Source: Niveibacterium sp. 24ML (GTDB taxonomy: Bacteria > Pseudomonadota > Gammaproteobacteria > Burkholderiales > Rhodocyclaceae). From it: a stretch of DNA of 64,000 nucleotides. The stretch is taken from the NCBI RefSeq assembly GCF_026586805.1, contig NZ_JAPFHA010000007.1, positions 62,001-126,000 on the forward strand, read 5' to 3'. Made by a program: the position numbers and the translations under genes. Below the pieces are notes generated by a model. It searched no databases, had not been told where the DNA came from, and saw nothing but the letters and a program-made list of their open reading frames with translations. Shown here one piece after another: positions 38,001 through 47,626 of the stretch (the stretch's first letter is position 1; each line of letters begins with the position of its first letter).

Positions 38001-39608
38001 TTATTGCGTGTTGCCGCTTGGGCAGGGCTTGAGCCCGATCAACTCGCAACCGGCCAGGCGCTCGATGCGCCCGGTTGCTTCGAATCGTACAACGCCATTG
38101 CGGTGCGGCAGCGCGACGATCAGACCCGGTTCGACTTGATCCAGCGGGGCGAGCAGCGCGTGCGTGTCGAGCCCGTGCACCCGCGGCAGAAAAATGATCG
38201 GGATCGAATCGCGCTCGCGGCCCTTTGCATCGCGGGTGGGCGGCTTGAAGCGGGCGGCAATGCCGGGGCCGGAAATGAGCTGGACGCCGATTTCGGTTTC
38301 GTGGCTGTTCTGGTGCATCGCCCGCCGCGCCACGGCCAAGTGCACCTCGCCGTCCTCCCGCTGCGATAGCGCGATCAGCTCGCCGACTTCGACCGCCAGC
38401 GGGTCTTCGGCCTCCTGGTTCAAGCGCAGGCCGCCCTCACTGCGATCCATGATCGACCATTCGGTCGAAGGGAAGGCGGGCATGGCTTCGGCTGCGTCGG
38501 TCTGTCGCTTTCCGGCGATCCGCTTCATCAATTGGCGGACCTGGTCAAACCCGCAGACCAGCGCGGCGCTTGGATGCGCTTTGCGGCGAATGTGCTTTCG
38601 CTGGGGCGGCGAGCCCCAGCGATCACGCAATTGCTTGAGCAATTCAGGGTAGTCACCTTCGCGGGCGATCAGCGGCAGACCCAGGCGGGTTGGCGAGGTG
38701 CCGGCGGCAAGCCCCTCGCAGTGGGTGTCGAGCTTTGCGAGCAGCGGGTGAACGTCCAGCAGAAGGTCGGCTTCGCCGCGCATCAACTCTTCACGGCGCA
38801 AGGGGCGACGGATATCGCCATGGGCCGGCCACGCCGGGAACCAGCCTTCGGCATCGCCCGTCCATTCGTCGCGGGTGCGGATGCGGGCGTGGTGGCCGTA
38901 TCGTTCAATATAGAAGCGCACATGCTCAAGATTGCGCCGCGACAAGCGGTGCGGGTCGGCCAGTACGAGCAGCAGGGTGCGCGCAAAGTAGCGCGCGATT
39001 GTGTCGCCGGAATCGACTTCCAGCGACGTGTTCTCGAAGCCGCGCACGCTCGCTGCCATGAAAAGCTCGGCCAGCACCCGCCAGTGCCCGCCGTTGAGTT
39101 CTCCGTAACTGCGACAGGTCAGCAGAACCCGCCGATGCGCCAGCTGGCACGCCCGTAGCGCTGCGCGGCGGCAGAACTTGGGCACCTGGAAGCGGCGCTC
39201 GGGGCGCGACCGTGCCTCGTTGATGGCGATCTCGGCATAGGTCATGGCGAGCCGTTCGAGAGCGCGGTCGGCTACCGCGATCGTGCCGCGCATGTCGCCG
39301 TTATTGCCGCCGCGGCCATCCGGGATGGCTTCAAGACGAGCGAGCATCGGCGAAACGTGCTCGAAGATCTGGTCCAATGCGTCCACGCGATCCGCTGGCG
39401 CGATGATCGGGCCGAGCGCGCCGCGCAATCGGGAAACGATGGTCTCGCAACACGCAAGCGGGCGATCGAGCGGCAGGGTGCTGATCCAGGCTTCGATGCC
39501 GGGTGTGTCGTGTTTGATGCCGGCGGGCATTGCGCGTTTGAAACGTGGCAACGAGATCGAGGCGGTGAATCGCTGGCGCAGGTTTCCCATGGTGTTGGAC
39601 GCGGTCAC
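38001..39608 (-). CDS. PilZ-like domain protein of 535 aa, function unknown
   Basis: A large cytoplasmic protein. Residues 1-330 are mostly helical and match no family I recognise; the central part has RRAALRACQLAHRRVLLTCR and HARIRTRDEWTGDAEGW. In the last 200 residues KHIRRKAHPSAALV resembles the PilZ RxxxR switch. WSIMDRSEGGLRLN fits the second PilZ motif (D/N)xSxxG. This points to c-di-GMP binding. The start is GTG 39608 because AGGAG stands eight bases upstream; ATG 39590 is less well placed. It is divergent from the EEP hydrolase gene by 47 bases and may share its regulatory region. Confidence 0.6.
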   Translation of the reverse strand: MTASNTMGNLRQRFTASISLPRFKRAMPAGIKHDTPGIEAWISTLPLDRPLACCETIVSRLRGALGPIIAPADRVDALDQIFEHVSPMLARLEAIPDGRGGNNGDMRGTIAVADRALERLAMTYAEIAINEARSRPERRFQVPKFCRRAALRACQLAHRRVLLTCRSYGELNGGHWRVLAELFMAASVRGFENTSLEVDSGDTIARYFARTLLLVLADPHRLSRRNLEHVRFYIERYGHHARIRTRDEWTGDAEGWFPAWPAHGDIRRPLRREELMRGEADLLLDVHPLLAKLDTHCEGLAAGTSPTRLGLPLIAREGDYPELLKQLRDRWGSPPQRKHIRRKAHPSAALVCGFDQVRQLMKRIAGKRQTDAAEAMPAFPSTEWSIMDRSEGGLRLNQEAEDPLAVEVGELIALSQREDGEVHLAVARRAMHQNSHETEIGVQLISGPGIAARFKPPTRDAKGRERDSIPIIFLPRVHGLDTHALLAPLDQVEPGLIVALPHRNGVVRFEATGRIERLAGCELIGLKPCPSGNTQ

Positions 39609-39655
39609 GGACGAAACTCCTAGTGCGGTGCTGGTTTTACGCCAAAGGCATATTT

Positions 39656-40498
39656 ATGCGTATTGTATCTTGGAATATCCAGTGGGGGCGTGGCGCAGAT
39701 GGGGTGATCGCCTTGCCGCGCACGATCGCAGCGCTGCAGGCGCTGGATGCGGACGTGATATGCCTGCAGGAAGTCTCAGTGAATTTTCCCGGGCTGAAGG
39801 GCGGCCATACCGGTGACCAGGTTGCCGTACTGTCCAGCGCTTTCCCCGGTTATCAGATCGCGTACGGGCCTTGCGTGGATCTTTGCGGTGCGGGCGCGGG
39901 TGTGAGTTTCGGCAACATGGTGCTGGCGCGTATCCCGGTTCTGCAGGTCTGGCGGCACCTTCTTCCGTGGCCGGCCGATGAGTCGGCGCCGGCAATGCAG
40001 CGCGGTTGCGTCGAGGTCTTGGTGGATGCCGCCGGGGTGCCGTTACGGGTGCTGACGACGCATCTTGAGTACTACTCGGCGACAGTGCGCCTGGCGCAAG
40101 CCAAGGCCTTGGTGCGTCTGCAGCAGGAGGCCTGCGCGCTCGATCGCACCCCGCCAGCGGGCAAACGCGATGGCGGGCCGTTCGCGCCGAGGCCACGGCC
40201 ATCAAGCGCGGTGCTTTGCGGCGACTTCAACTGCAAGCCGGACGAGCCGGCCTACCTTGCGGTGCAGGCAGCGGAGGGCGGAGAGCCGTGGTGCGATGCA
40301 TGGCGTGCGCAGGCGAATGGGGTGGCGCATGTGCCAACGGTTGGGCTCAAGGGTGCGGAGTGGCCTCCGGCGCCGTACTGCTGTGACTATTTCTTCGTCA
40401 GTCGCGATCTTGTGCCGTCGGTCCGCTCGCTAGTGGTTGAAACGGACACTGCGGCCTCGGATCATCAGCCGCTGTTGCTGGAACTAGGGTTGGTCTGA
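39656..40498 (+). CDS. Endonuclease/exonuclease/phosphatase (EEP) family protein
   Basis: A metal-dependent phosphodiesterase of 280 aa with the whole EEP fold. It has IVSWNIQWGRGADG (Asn), DADVICLQEVSVNF (metal Glu), LRVLTTHLEYYSATVR (His), AVLCGDFNCKPDEPAYL (Asp-Asn), CCDYFFVSRDL and the final TAASDHQPLLLEL (Asp-His). No signal peptide is seen. The substrate could be DNA, a lipid head group or a sugar phosphate. AAGG lies seven bases before ATG 39656. The last 34 bases overlap the convergent DUF2189 gene. Confidence 0.88.
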   Translation: MRIVSWNIQWGRGADGVIALPRTIAALQALDADVICLQEVSVNFPGLKGGHTGDQVAVLSSAFPGYQIAYGPCVDLCGAGAGVSFGNMVLARIPVLQVWRHLLPWPADESAPAMQRGCVEVLVDAAGVPLRVLTTHLEYYSATVRLAQAKALVRLQQEACALDRTPPAGKRDGGPFAPRPRPSSAVLCGDFNCKPDEPAYLAVQAAEGGEPWCDAWRAQANGVAHVPTVGLKGAEWPPAPYCCDYFFVSRDLVPSVRSLVVETDTAASDHQPLLLELGLV

Positions 40499-41298
40499 GG
40501 CGGTTCCACCAAGGCTCGATAGGCGTGCCAGGTGCCGTGCCCGATCATCGGCATCAGGAAGATCAGGCCGATGTGGAAGGTGAGAAAGCCGACGATGGTC
40601 AGCAGCGCAATCAATGCCGCCCATACCAGCGCGGCGCCCGGATTGTTGGCGACGGCTGCGACACTGGTAAACATGGAGGTGATCGCGTCGGCCTTTCGAT
40701 CGAGCATCATTGGAATCGCGACGACGCTGATCGAAAACACCAGAGCTGCGAAAACAAAGCCTACCGCGACATACACGGCCACGAACTCCAGGTTCTCAAG
40801 CCTGATCAACTGGTTTAGAAAGCCAGAGAGGTTGGGAATCTCGTTGGTGTAGAAGAGCGCAAACATCACGAGCGAGGCCCGCGCCCAGACCAGGAACACA
40901 ACGGTGAGGACGAGGGCGAACACGCCGATGTTTGGCGCGTTCTTGCGCCAGATGGTCAGTGATGATGCGAAGCGGCAGCCGTCGCCGCGTTCGCGGCGGG
41001 CGCTCAGTTCATAAAGGCCCATCGCGAAGAACGGCCCCACCAGCAGGAAGCCGGAGGTCAGTGCCGAGGTGTACTGGTAAGCACGCTCGAACACCGCGGT
41101 GATCAGCAGCCCCATGGCACAAAAACAGAATCCGTAGAACAGGCTCGCGGCTGGGCAGGCCCGCATGTCTTGTGCGCCACGCCCGAGCCAGACAAACGCG
41201 GCACCAATGTGCACCTTGCGCAGCCGCGGGATCAGGGTGTGGGTTTCTTCGATCTTGATGTCGGTGGCCGCTTTGGGCTCGCTCTGCTGCTCGGGCAT
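40465..41298 (-). CDS. DUF2189 family integral membrane protein
   Basis: A 277-aa inner-membrane protein of unknown function. The soluble N-terminus has LRKVHIGAAFVWLGRGAQDM, then six hydrophobic helices: SLFYGFCFCAMGLLITAVF, FLLVGPFFAMGLYEL, VFALVLTVVFLVWARASL, FVAVYVAVGFVFAALVFSIS, LVWAALIALLTIVGFLTFHI and a final short one ending GHGTWHAYRALVE. This arrangement and the LLVGPFFAMGLYELSRR-like block fit DUF2189. It overlaps the end of the convergent EEP gene. Confidence 0.85.
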   Translation of the reverse strand: MPEQQSEPKAATDIKIEETHTLIPRLRKVHIGAAFVWLGRGAQDMRACPAASLFYGFCFCAMGLLITAVFERAYQYTSALTSGFLLVGPFFAMGLYELSARRERGDGCRFASSLTIWRKNAPNIGVFALVLTVVFLVWARASLVMFALFYTNEIPNLSGFLNQLIRLENLEFVAVYVAVGFVFAALVFSISVVAIPMMLDRKADAITSMFTSVAAVANNPGAALVWAALIALLTIVGFLTFHIGLIFLMPMIGHGTWHAYRALVEPPQTNPSSSNSG

Positions 41299-41450
41299 GT
41301 CTCCTCCAACACTGTCTTATGGTTTGTGGTGCCGCGAAACAATTGGGGTGGAGCGGGTGCTGGTATTCGGTGGCCCTGGCTATGTGCGTTGTCGGCCGTG
41401 GGCTCCGCTTAGCTTAGGGGCCGCGTGGGGCTGGTAGTGAGCGGAAGCGA

Positions 41451-41663
41451 TCACGCAAGTTCGTCCGGATCGAGCAGGCGCTCGATCAGCAGAATCCGGT
41501 CTTTGATGAAGAGCTTGCGCTTCTTGAGGCGACGCACCAGCAATTCGTCGGTGGGCGGTCGCTCGTGCAGGCGCGTGATTGCGTCGTCCAGATCGCGGTG
41601 CTCGGAGAGCAGCACATCCAGCCGAGCGCGAAGGCTTGTAACGCTCTCGAAAGTGTCGTTCAT
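41451..41663 (-). CDS. YdcH-like DUF465 small protein
   Basis: A 70-aa soluble helical hairpin protein. The central HRDLDDAITRL and the end LLVRRLKKRKLFIKDRILLI match the DUF465 (YdcH/SlyX-like) pattern. The function is unknown. ATG 41663 gives the normal family length; an open extension upstream contains no ribosome site and is rich in Arg, Pro and His unlike the family. Confidence 0.85.
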   Translation of the reverse strand: MNDTFESVTSLRARLDVLLSEHRDLDDAITRLHERPPTDELLVRRLKKRKLFIKDRILLIERLLDPDELA

Positions 41664-41920
41664 GGCACCGTGGATATCGACTTGCGTTTTAGTCCCGGCC
41701 CCGCGTGCCCCGCAGACAGGGTGGTGGCGGTGCCGGCCTCCATGACCATGCGTGGACTTCAGGAACCATCGCCGTGTGCCGTAAGTCAACGCAGAGGGGA
41801 TGCTATTAGGCGCCGGCCCAAATGACAACCGGCGTGGAATGCGACGTTGAATTGCGGGGGGGCTTCCCCCAGGTAGTGCAAGAAGGGCGAAGGCTCTGCG
41901 CTTCACTGAAGGAGGCGGTC

Positions 41921-42157
41921 ATGCACGTCATGTTCAACAACCCGTACCTCTATGTGGTGGCCTATCCGGCACTCAACGGCATCGAGGTGATCAACAAACG
42001 CAAGGGGCGCGGCGTCTTCATGACGGATGCAGCCGCCGAGCGGTTCAAGCGTGAGTTGGCCGAGGCGCTTGAGGACGACGATGAGGAGGGCGAATCGATC
42101 GCTGACTTCATCGAGCACTTCGACGCGCTGATGATGCATCCGGCAATCCGGCACTGA
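41921..42157 (+). CDS. DUF3567 family small protein
   Basis: A 78-aa protein of a family found in betaproteobacteria. It starts MHVMFNNPYLYVVAYPA, has EVINKRKGRGVFMTDAAAERF in the middle and ends in an acidic helix (LEDDDEEGESIADFIEHFD). The role is unknown. An excellent AAGGAGG site lies five bases before the ATG. It is 50 bases upstream of greB on the same strand. Confidence 0.85.
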   Translation: MHVMFNNPYLYVVAYPALNGIEVINKRKGRGVFMTDAAAERFKRELAEALEDDDEEGESIADFIEHFDALMMHPAIRH

Positions 42158-42168
42158 GGGCGGTGGGT

Positions 42169-42177
42169 TGGTAGAAT
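42169..42177 (+). promoter_or_regulatory. Extended -10 promoter for greB
   Basis: TG-G-TAGAAT is an extended -10 element without a good -35. The start point would be near 42184, about 23 bases before the greB ATG. Confidence 0.4.
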
Positions 42178-42206
42178 CCGCGGCCTCTTTGCGGTGCGAT
42201 GGTCAG

Positions 42207-42755
42207 ATGAGCAAGGCTTTCACGAAGGAAACAGATCAGGACGAGGACGAGCTTCCGTCAGGTTTGGCGCTGCCCGCCGGTAGTCGCAACTACATGACAC
42301 GGCGCGGGTTTCTGACCCTCAAATCAGAGCTCGATACCTTGCTGAAGGTCACGCGCCCGGAAGTTGTTCAAGTTGTGTCATGGGCCGCCGGAAACGGAGA
42401 TCGCTCGGAAAACGGCGACTACATCTATGGCAAGAAACGGCTGCGCGAGATTGACCGGCGCATCCGCTTCCTGATCAAACGGCTTGAAAGCGCGACGGTG
42501 GTCGACCCGGCCGAGCAGACAAACCTGGATCAGGTCTTTTTCGGCGCCACCGTGACGATTTGCGATGTGGAGGGGGGCGAGGAGCAGACCTTCCAGATCG
42601 TGGGCGTCGACGAGGCCAATGCCAGTGCCGGGCGGGTTTCGTGGATTGCGCCGATTGCGCGCGCCATCATCAAGGCGCGCGAAGGCGATAGTGTCCGCTT
42701 TGCGAGCCCATCGGGCCTGCGCGAAATCGAGATTGTTGAAGTCCGCTACGAGTGA
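42207..42755 (+). CDS. greB: Transcription elongation factor GreB
   Basis: GreB enters the RNA polymerase secondary channel and stimulates cleavage of backtracked RNA. The 182-aa protein has an N-terminal coiled coil with YMTRRGFLTLKSELDTLL and the acidic tip GNGDRSENGDYIYGKKRLRE, which holds the catalytic acidic residues. The C-terminal FKBP-like domain contains FGATVTICDVEGGEEQTFQI. The KRLREIDRRIRFLIKRLE run is typical of GreB over GreA. The start has only a weak ribosome site. The last ten bases overlap the convergent kinase gene. Confidence 0.93.
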   Translation: MSKAFTKETDQDEDELPSGLALPAGSRNYMTRRGFLTLKSELDTLLKVTRPEVVQVVSWAAGNGDRSENGDYIYGKKRLREIDRRIRFLIKRLESATVVDPAEQTNLDQVFFGATVTICDVEGGEEQTFQIVGVDEANASAGRVSWIAPIARAIIKAREGDSVRFASPSGLREIEIVEVRYE

Positions 42756-44542
42756 GCGGCGCGCCGCTTGCGCACCACGGCGGCGCGATAGGGCAGCAGG
42801 AAAAAGACGGTGGTGCCCTGTCCGGGGCTGGATTCAGCCCAGATCTTGCCGCCATGCCGTTCGATGATGCGACGGGCTGACGCCAGCCCGATCCCGGTTC
42901 CGCCATAGCCTTGACCGGAGTGAAGCTGCTGGAAGGGTTGGAAGAGCCGGCCGGCGTACATCATGTCGAAGCCGACGCCGTTATCGCTGATCGAGACCAG
43001 TTGCCCGCCGTCGCGCTCGGTTGCGGCGATCTGGATCAGTGTTGCCTCGCGCTGGCGGGTGAACTTCCAGGCATTGTCCAGCAGGTTCCCGATCACGTTG
43101 CGCAGCAGCGGTTCATCCGCATCGACCAGCATGCCGGGCTGAACTTCGAAGCGGGCCGTGCGCTCGGGATGCGCGCTGCGCAGATCGGCCGCCATGTCGT
43201 TTGCGAGCGCCGAAAGGTCTACTTTTCGGATGTCGAGCGGCTGGCGGGCGACGTTCGCGAGCTTGAGCAGTTCGTCGATCAACTCGCCCATGCGCACGCT
43301 GGCCTTGGCGACCCGCGTCAGGTAGTCGCGGCCGGTGTCGTCCAGTTGCGCTGCGTAGTCTTCAAGCAGGGCGTGCGAGAAACCATTGATCGCACGAAGC
43401 GGTGCGCGCAGATCGTGCGAGACCGAGTAGCTGAATGCCAGCAGTTCCCGGTTTGAGTTTTCAAGTTCTGCGGTGCGTTCCTTGACCCGTTCTTCAAGCG
43501 TTTGAGCGAGCCGTTGCAGGGTTCGCCGGCCGCGCTCCCGCCGCCGTGCATCTTCGAACACCAGCCAGGCCAGGACGGCGAGCAAGCCGCAGAGCAGGGT
43601 CACGCCCCATACGAGGCGCTCGGTGTTCGCATAGAAATTGCGCAGCGCGGTCTCGCGCGGGCGGCTCGCCTGCACGATGAGGGGATAACCGTCGAGCTGG
43701 CGTGAGCCAATGATGCGAGGCTTTGCGTCGATCCATGACACGCGTTCGACAAAGCGTGTTGCATGCGTCGATGGCCGCGCGAAGGCCGGGTTGCGTGAGT
43801 AGTCGCGGCCGATCTGGCTATCGTCGGCCGGGTAGCGGACGAGCAGGACGCCGGTACTGGTGAGCACGCTGATGGCGTCGTCCGCACTGAGGCGGATGTC
43901 TTTGTAGAAGAATTCGAAGAAACTGGGGCTCAGTGCGGCGGTCAGGTAGCCCTCGAGTCCGCCGTTTAACCCGTTGATTCGCCGCGTCAGCGGGATCCTC
44001 CAGGCACCGGAATCCGGCATTCGCACCGGTGAGCCGATGTGAAGAGGAGCGTCGGCGGTACTGAGTTGCGCGCGGATCGCTTCGGGCACGGGGGTGTGCT
44101 GACCGATCGGAAACCGGTGCGATGAGGCGAGTGCCACGCCGAGGCTTGAATAGCTGGTCAGGTGGGTGGCTTGGGGCAGGCGCATCAACCACTGGCCGCT
44201 CAGCTCATGCAGTGCGTGCTCGCCGAATCTGCCGGGCCCGCCGTTTTCCCCCAGTTGTTTGCCGAGCGCTTCGAGCACCGTATCCACCTGGCTCACATTG
44301 CGTGCGATGTGCTCTTCGAGCGCCCGGGTGATGCTGCCCAGTTCGGCCTCGGCCCGGCGCAGTTCCTGGTTGCGATCGCGTGCGACCAGCACCGCGGTGC
44401 CGCTGACGATCAACGCGGCGAGCAGGATGTATCCAAGCAGGATCGTCGTTGCCACGCGTTTGAGACTGCGCCGGCGCCCCGGCAGCAGCAGTGCGCTCTC
44501 CGGAGTCACGTTCTCGGATGCCTCGGCAGGCTTATCTGACAC
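42746..44542 (-). CDS. Membrane sensor histidine kinase
   Basis: A 598-aa kinase. A membrane helix at residues 31-53 and another at about 310-329 flank a 250-residue periplasmic sensor that resembles dCache/PDC domains (ALEEHIARNVSQVDTVLEAL at its start). A coiled linker leads to HisKA with SYSVSHDLRAPLRAINGFSH, placing the phospho-acceptor at H376. The ATPase domain has NVIGNLLDNAWKFTR, ISDNGVGFDM and YGGTGIGLASARRIIERHGG. No response regulator is adjacent, so it is an orphan. The layout is similar to phytochrome-type two-component kinases. Divergent from htpG. Confidence 0.9.
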   Translation of the reverse strand: MSDKPAEASENVTPESALLLPGRRRSLKRVATTILLGYILLAALIVSGTAVLVARDRNQELRRAEAELGSITRALEEHIARNVSQVDTVLEALGKQLGENGGPGRFGEHALHELSGQWLMRLPQATHLTSYSSLGVALASSHRFPIGQHTPVPEAIRAQLSTADAPLHIGSPVRMPDSGAWRIPLTRRINGLNGGLEGYLTAALSPSFFEFFYKDIRLSADDAISVLTSTGVLLVRYPADDSQIGRDYSRNPAFARPSTHATRFVERVSWIDAKPRIIGSRQLDGYPLIVQASRPRETALRNFYANTERLVWGVTLLCGLLAVLAWLVFEDARRRERGRRTLQRLAQTLEERVKERTAELENSNRELLAFSYSVSHDLRAPLRAINGFSHALLEDYAAQLDDTGRDYLTRVAKASVRMGELIDELLKLANVARQPLDIRKVDLSALANDMAADLRSAHPERTARFEVQPGMLVDADEPLLRNVIGNLLDNAWKFTRQREATLIQIAATERDGGQLVSISDNGVGFDMMYAGRLFQPFQQLHSGQGYGGTGIGLASARRIIERHGGKIWAESSPGQGTTVFFLLPYRAAVVRKRRAAHS

Positions 44543-44543
44543 G

Positions 44544-44572
44544 CTTGAAAAATCGCTGGGTCGCTCTCATAT
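44544..44572 (+). promoter_or_regulatory. sigma32-like heat-shock promoter of htpG
   Basis: CTTGAAA at 44544-44550 matches the sigma32 -35 fully. TCTCATAT at 44565-44572 matches six of eight bases of CCCCATAT. The spacer is 14 bases. The start point near 44580 leaves a leader of about 26 bases. Confidence 0.65.
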
Positions 44573-44605
44573 CCGGCAATGTTAATCGAGACACAGGAGA
44601 AATCC

Positions 44606-46525
44606 ATGAGTGAAGCACAGACCGCCGCGGCACCGAAGGGGGAGACCCTGAACTTTCAGGCGGAGGTGAAGCAACTGCTGCACCTTATGATCCATTCCCT
44701 CTATTCGAACCGCGAAATCTTCTTGCGGGAGCTGATCTCCAACGCCTCTGATGCGTGCGACAAACTGCGTTTTGAAGCGCTCGACCACCCGCACTTGCTC
44801 GAAGGCGTGGGTGAGCTGGCGATCCGGATCGGCTTTGACAAGGATGGGCGGACCCTGACGATTGCCGACAACGGTATCGGCATGAGCCGCGAAGAGGTGA
44901 TCGCGCACCTAGGCACAATTGCCAAGTCCGGCACGAAAGAGTTCTTCTCGCGTTTGACCGGCGACCAGCAGAAGGACGCCCATCTGATCGGTCAGTTCGG
45001 TGTTGGTTTCTACTCGGCCTTCATCGTTGCAGACAAAGTGACGGTGCTCACCCGCCGTGCCGGTTTGCCCGCCAACGAGGCGGTGAAGTGGGAATGTTCG
45101 ATGACCGGCGATACCGCCGGCGCCTACACGATCGAGCCGATCGAGCGTGAAGTGCGCGGCACTGAAATCATCCTGCACCTGCGTGAGGACCAGGACGACC
45201 TGCTTTCGGGCTGGCGCCTGCGTTCGATCATCCGCAAGTATTCCGACCACATTGCGCAGCCGATCCGCATGCGCAAGGAAGAGTGGGATCAGGAAAAGGG
45301 CGAGCAAGTCCTGCGTGACGAGGAAGAGACGGTGAACCAGGCCTCCGCGCTGTGGGCGCGCCCGAAGGCCGACATCACCGAAGATCAGTACAAGGAATTT
45401 TTCAAGCATGTCGCGCACGACCACGAAGAGCCGCTGGCGTGGTCGCATGCCAAGGTGGAAGGGCGTCACGAATACACCCAGTTGCTCTACGTGCCGAGCC
45501 ACGCGCCCTTCGACATGTGGGATCGCAACGTCAAGCATGGCCTGAAGCTTTACGTGCGCCGCGTCTTCATCATGGACGATGCCGAGAAGCTGCTTCCGTT
45601 CTACCTGCGCTTCGTGCGTGGCGTGGTGGACTCGAACGATCTGCCGCTGAACGTGTCACGCGAGATCCTGCAGGAGAGCAAGGACATCGACACGATCCGC
45701 GCTGGCTGTGCGAAGAAGGTGCTGTCGCTGCTTGAGGATCTGGCCGAGAACGACAAGGAGAAGTACGCGAAGTTCTGGGGCGAATTCGGCAAGGTGCTCA
45801 AGGAGGGCGTGGGCGAGGACTTCGCGAACAAGGAACGCATTGCCAAGTTGTTGCGTTTCGCCACCACGCAAGCCGACACACCGGACCAGACCGTGTCGCT
45901 GACCGACTACGTGTCGCGGATGAAGGAGGGCCAGGACAAGATCTACTACGTCACCGCTGACACCTTCACTGCCGCGAAGAACAGCCCGCACCTCGAGATC
46001 TTCCGCAAGAAGGGTGTTGAAGTGCTGCTGCTGGCCGAGCGGGTGGATGAATGGCTGGTCAGCCACCTGCATGAGTTCGACGGCAAGCAGGTGGTTTCGG
46101 TCGCCCGTGGCGATCTGGATCTGGGCAAGCTCGAAGACGAGGAAGAGAAGAAGGCCGCCGAAGCCGAAGCGGGCGACTTCAAAGATGTGATCGAGAAGCT
46201 CAAGTCGGCGCTGGGCGATCGGGTGAAGGATGTCCGGATCACCCACCGCCTCACCGACAGCCCTGCCTGCGTGGTGGCTGACGAGCACGACATGGGCACC
46301 AATCTCGCCCGCCTGCTCAAGGCGGCCGGCCAGGAGGCGCCTTCGTCCAAGCCGATTCTTGAGGTTAATCCCAAGCATGCGGTGTTGCAGAAGCTCAAGG
46401 CTGGCACCGAGCGTTTTGATGACTGGGCCAGCGTTTTGCTGGATCAGGCGCTGCTGGCTGAAGGCGGATCGCTGGAAGACCCAGCCGGCTTCGTCAAGCG
46501 CATCAACCAGCTCATGCTGGGCTGA
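44606..46525 (+). CDS. htpG: Molecular chaperone HtpG (Hsp90)
   Basis: The bacterial Hsp90, an ATP-driven dimeric chaperone of 639 aa. The N-terminal ATPase domain has [48 protein letters not shown] and [17 protein letters not shown]. The middle domain has [20 protein letters not shown] and [13 protein letters not shown]. The C-terminal dimerisation domain ends ..[18 protein letters not shown] six bases before ATG 44606 sets the start. It is led by a sigma32-like promoter, in keeping with heat-shock control of htpG elsewhere. Confidence 0.97.
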   Translation: MSEAQTAAAPKGETLNFQAEVKQLLHLMIHSLYSNREIFLRELISNASDACDKLRFEALDHPHLLEGVGELAIRIGFDKDGRTLTIADNGIGMSREEVIAHLGTIAKSGTKEFFSRLTGDQQKDAHLIGQFGVGFYSAFIVADKVTVLTRRAGLPANEAVKWECSMTGDTAGAYTIEPIEREVRGTEIILHLREDQDDLLSGWRLRSIIRKYSDHIAQPIRMRKEEWDQEKGEQVLRDEEETVNQASALWARPKADITEDQYKEFFKHVAHDHEEPLAWSHAKVEGRHEYTQLLYVPSHAPFDMWDRNVKHGLKLYVRRVFIMDDAEKLLPFYLRFVRGVVDSNDLPLNVSREILQESKDIDTIRAGCAKKVLSLLEDLAENDKEKYAKFWGEFGKVLKEGVGEDFANKERIAKLLRFATTQADTPDQTVSLTDYVSRMKEGQDKIYYVTADTFTAAKNSPHLEIFRKKGVEVLLLAERVDEWLVSHLHEFDGKQVVSVARGDLDLGKLEDEEEKKAAEAEAGDFKDVIEKLKSALGDRVKDVRITHRLTDSPACVVADEHDMGTNLARLLKAAGQEAPSSKPILEVNPKHAVLQKLKAGTERFDDWASVLLDQALLAEGGSLEDPAGFVKRINQLMLG

Positions 46526-46545
46526 TTCTCGGCGATTGCTGTTGA

Positions 46546-46584
46546 AAAAACGCCCCGGCGCGCGATGCGTGCCGGGGCGTTTTT
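46546..46584. terminator. Terminator between htpG and the binding-protein gene
   Basis: AAAAACGCCCCGGC / GCCGGGGCGTTTTT long stem with a 12-base loop, flanked by A and T tracts on both sides. It probably serves both convergent genes. Confidence 0.88.
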
Positions 46585-46603
46585 CATTGCGGCTGGGCGG
46601 GGC

Positions 46604-47509
46604 TCAGAGCGAATACCCGAGCACCCGTGCGATACCGGCATCCTTGCTCGGCCGCATGATTGAGTCTCTGAGCAGGCGCGACATCGGCAGTTTGAGGCTG
46701 TCGGTATTGAACCAGCGCTCGTAGATGGCGTTGATTTCGCCGCTGGCGTAGAGCTGCTTGAGTGTCTTGTCGATGGCAGCCTGAAGTCGATCATCCGATT
46801 TGCGCATCATGATCGCGTAAGGTTCAACCGACAGGTAGTCACCGACCAGGGCATAGCGCGATGCATCAGTGCGGGTGCTGAGCAAGCCGCTTAGCAGCAC
46901 GTCGTCTTGAGGAAACGCTGCGACGGTGCCGGCCTCAAGCGCCTTGATCGCTTCCTGGTTGTTCGGAAACTGCATCAGCTTCATCGTCGTCACTTCGGCA
47001 TCACGCAACTGGGTGAAGAGCTTTTCCGAGGTGGTTCCTTTCGAAAGCGCTACCGGTTTGCCGGCCAGGCTTGCGTGACCGGTCACACCAGAATTCGTGC
47101 GGGTGAGTAGCTTCATGCCCGCGACAAAGATCGTGTAGCTGAATTCGACCTTCTCCTGCCGCGACTTGGTGTTGGTGGTGGAGCCGCATTCAAGATCGAT
47201 CGTGCCGTCAAGCAGTTTCGGGATGCGCTCGGCACCGCTGACGGTGACAAATTGCACTTTCAGATCGGGCAGCTTCAGATCCTTGCGCAGCTGATCGACT
47301 GCCTTCAGGCAGAGGTCGATTGAGTAGCCGACGGCTTGCTTCTGATCGTTCAAGAACGAGAACGGCCGCGCGGCTTCACGGTTGCCGATGGTGATCGTTC
47401 GTGTCTGGCGGATCTTTTCGAAGGTGTCGAGCTGAACCGTTTCAGCGTGGCTGGGTACGGCAAAGCAGAGCAGGGCGCAGAGCGCGGCCCAGGGGATGAG
47501 TGGCTTCAT
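46604..47509 (-). CDS. Amino-acid ABC transporter periplasmic binding protein (solitary)
   Basis: A 301-aa periplasmic solute-binding protein of family 3 (glutamate/aspartate type, GltI-like). A signal peptide ends at PSHA. ITIGNREAARPFSFLNDQKQ and the segment DGTIDLECGSTTNTKSRQEK with VEFSYTIFVAG are typical. EPYAIMMRKSDDRLQAAIDK and IYERWF occur near the end. No permease or ATPase gene is adjacent, so it works with a transporter coded elsewhere or as a sensor. It lies downstream of an MscS gene on the same strand. Confidence 0.88.
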   Translation of the reverse strand: MKPLIPWAALCALLCFAVPSHAETVQLDTFEKIRQTRTITIGNREAARPFSFLNDQKQAVGYSIDLCLKAVDQLRKDLKLPDLKVQFVTVSGAERIPKLLDGTIDLECGSTTNTKSRQEKVEFSYTIFVAGMKLLTRTNSGVTGHASLAGKPVALSKGTTSEKLFTQLRDAEVTTMKLMQFPNNQEAIKALEAGTVAAFPQDDVLLSGLLSTRTDASRYALVGDYLSVEPYAIMMRKSDDRLQAAIDKTLKQLYASGEINAIYERWFNTDSLKLPMSRLLRDSIMRPSKDAGIARVLGYSL

Positions 47510-47626
47510 GGGTTTTGGCAGCAGTCAGATGAGGGCGGACTCGTGATCCGCCCGGGCGGGTCCGGGCTGGCCTATCCAGCACAGAAAATGCCCAATGCAT
47601 CTTACCCGTGCGTGTTGGAGCAGTAA

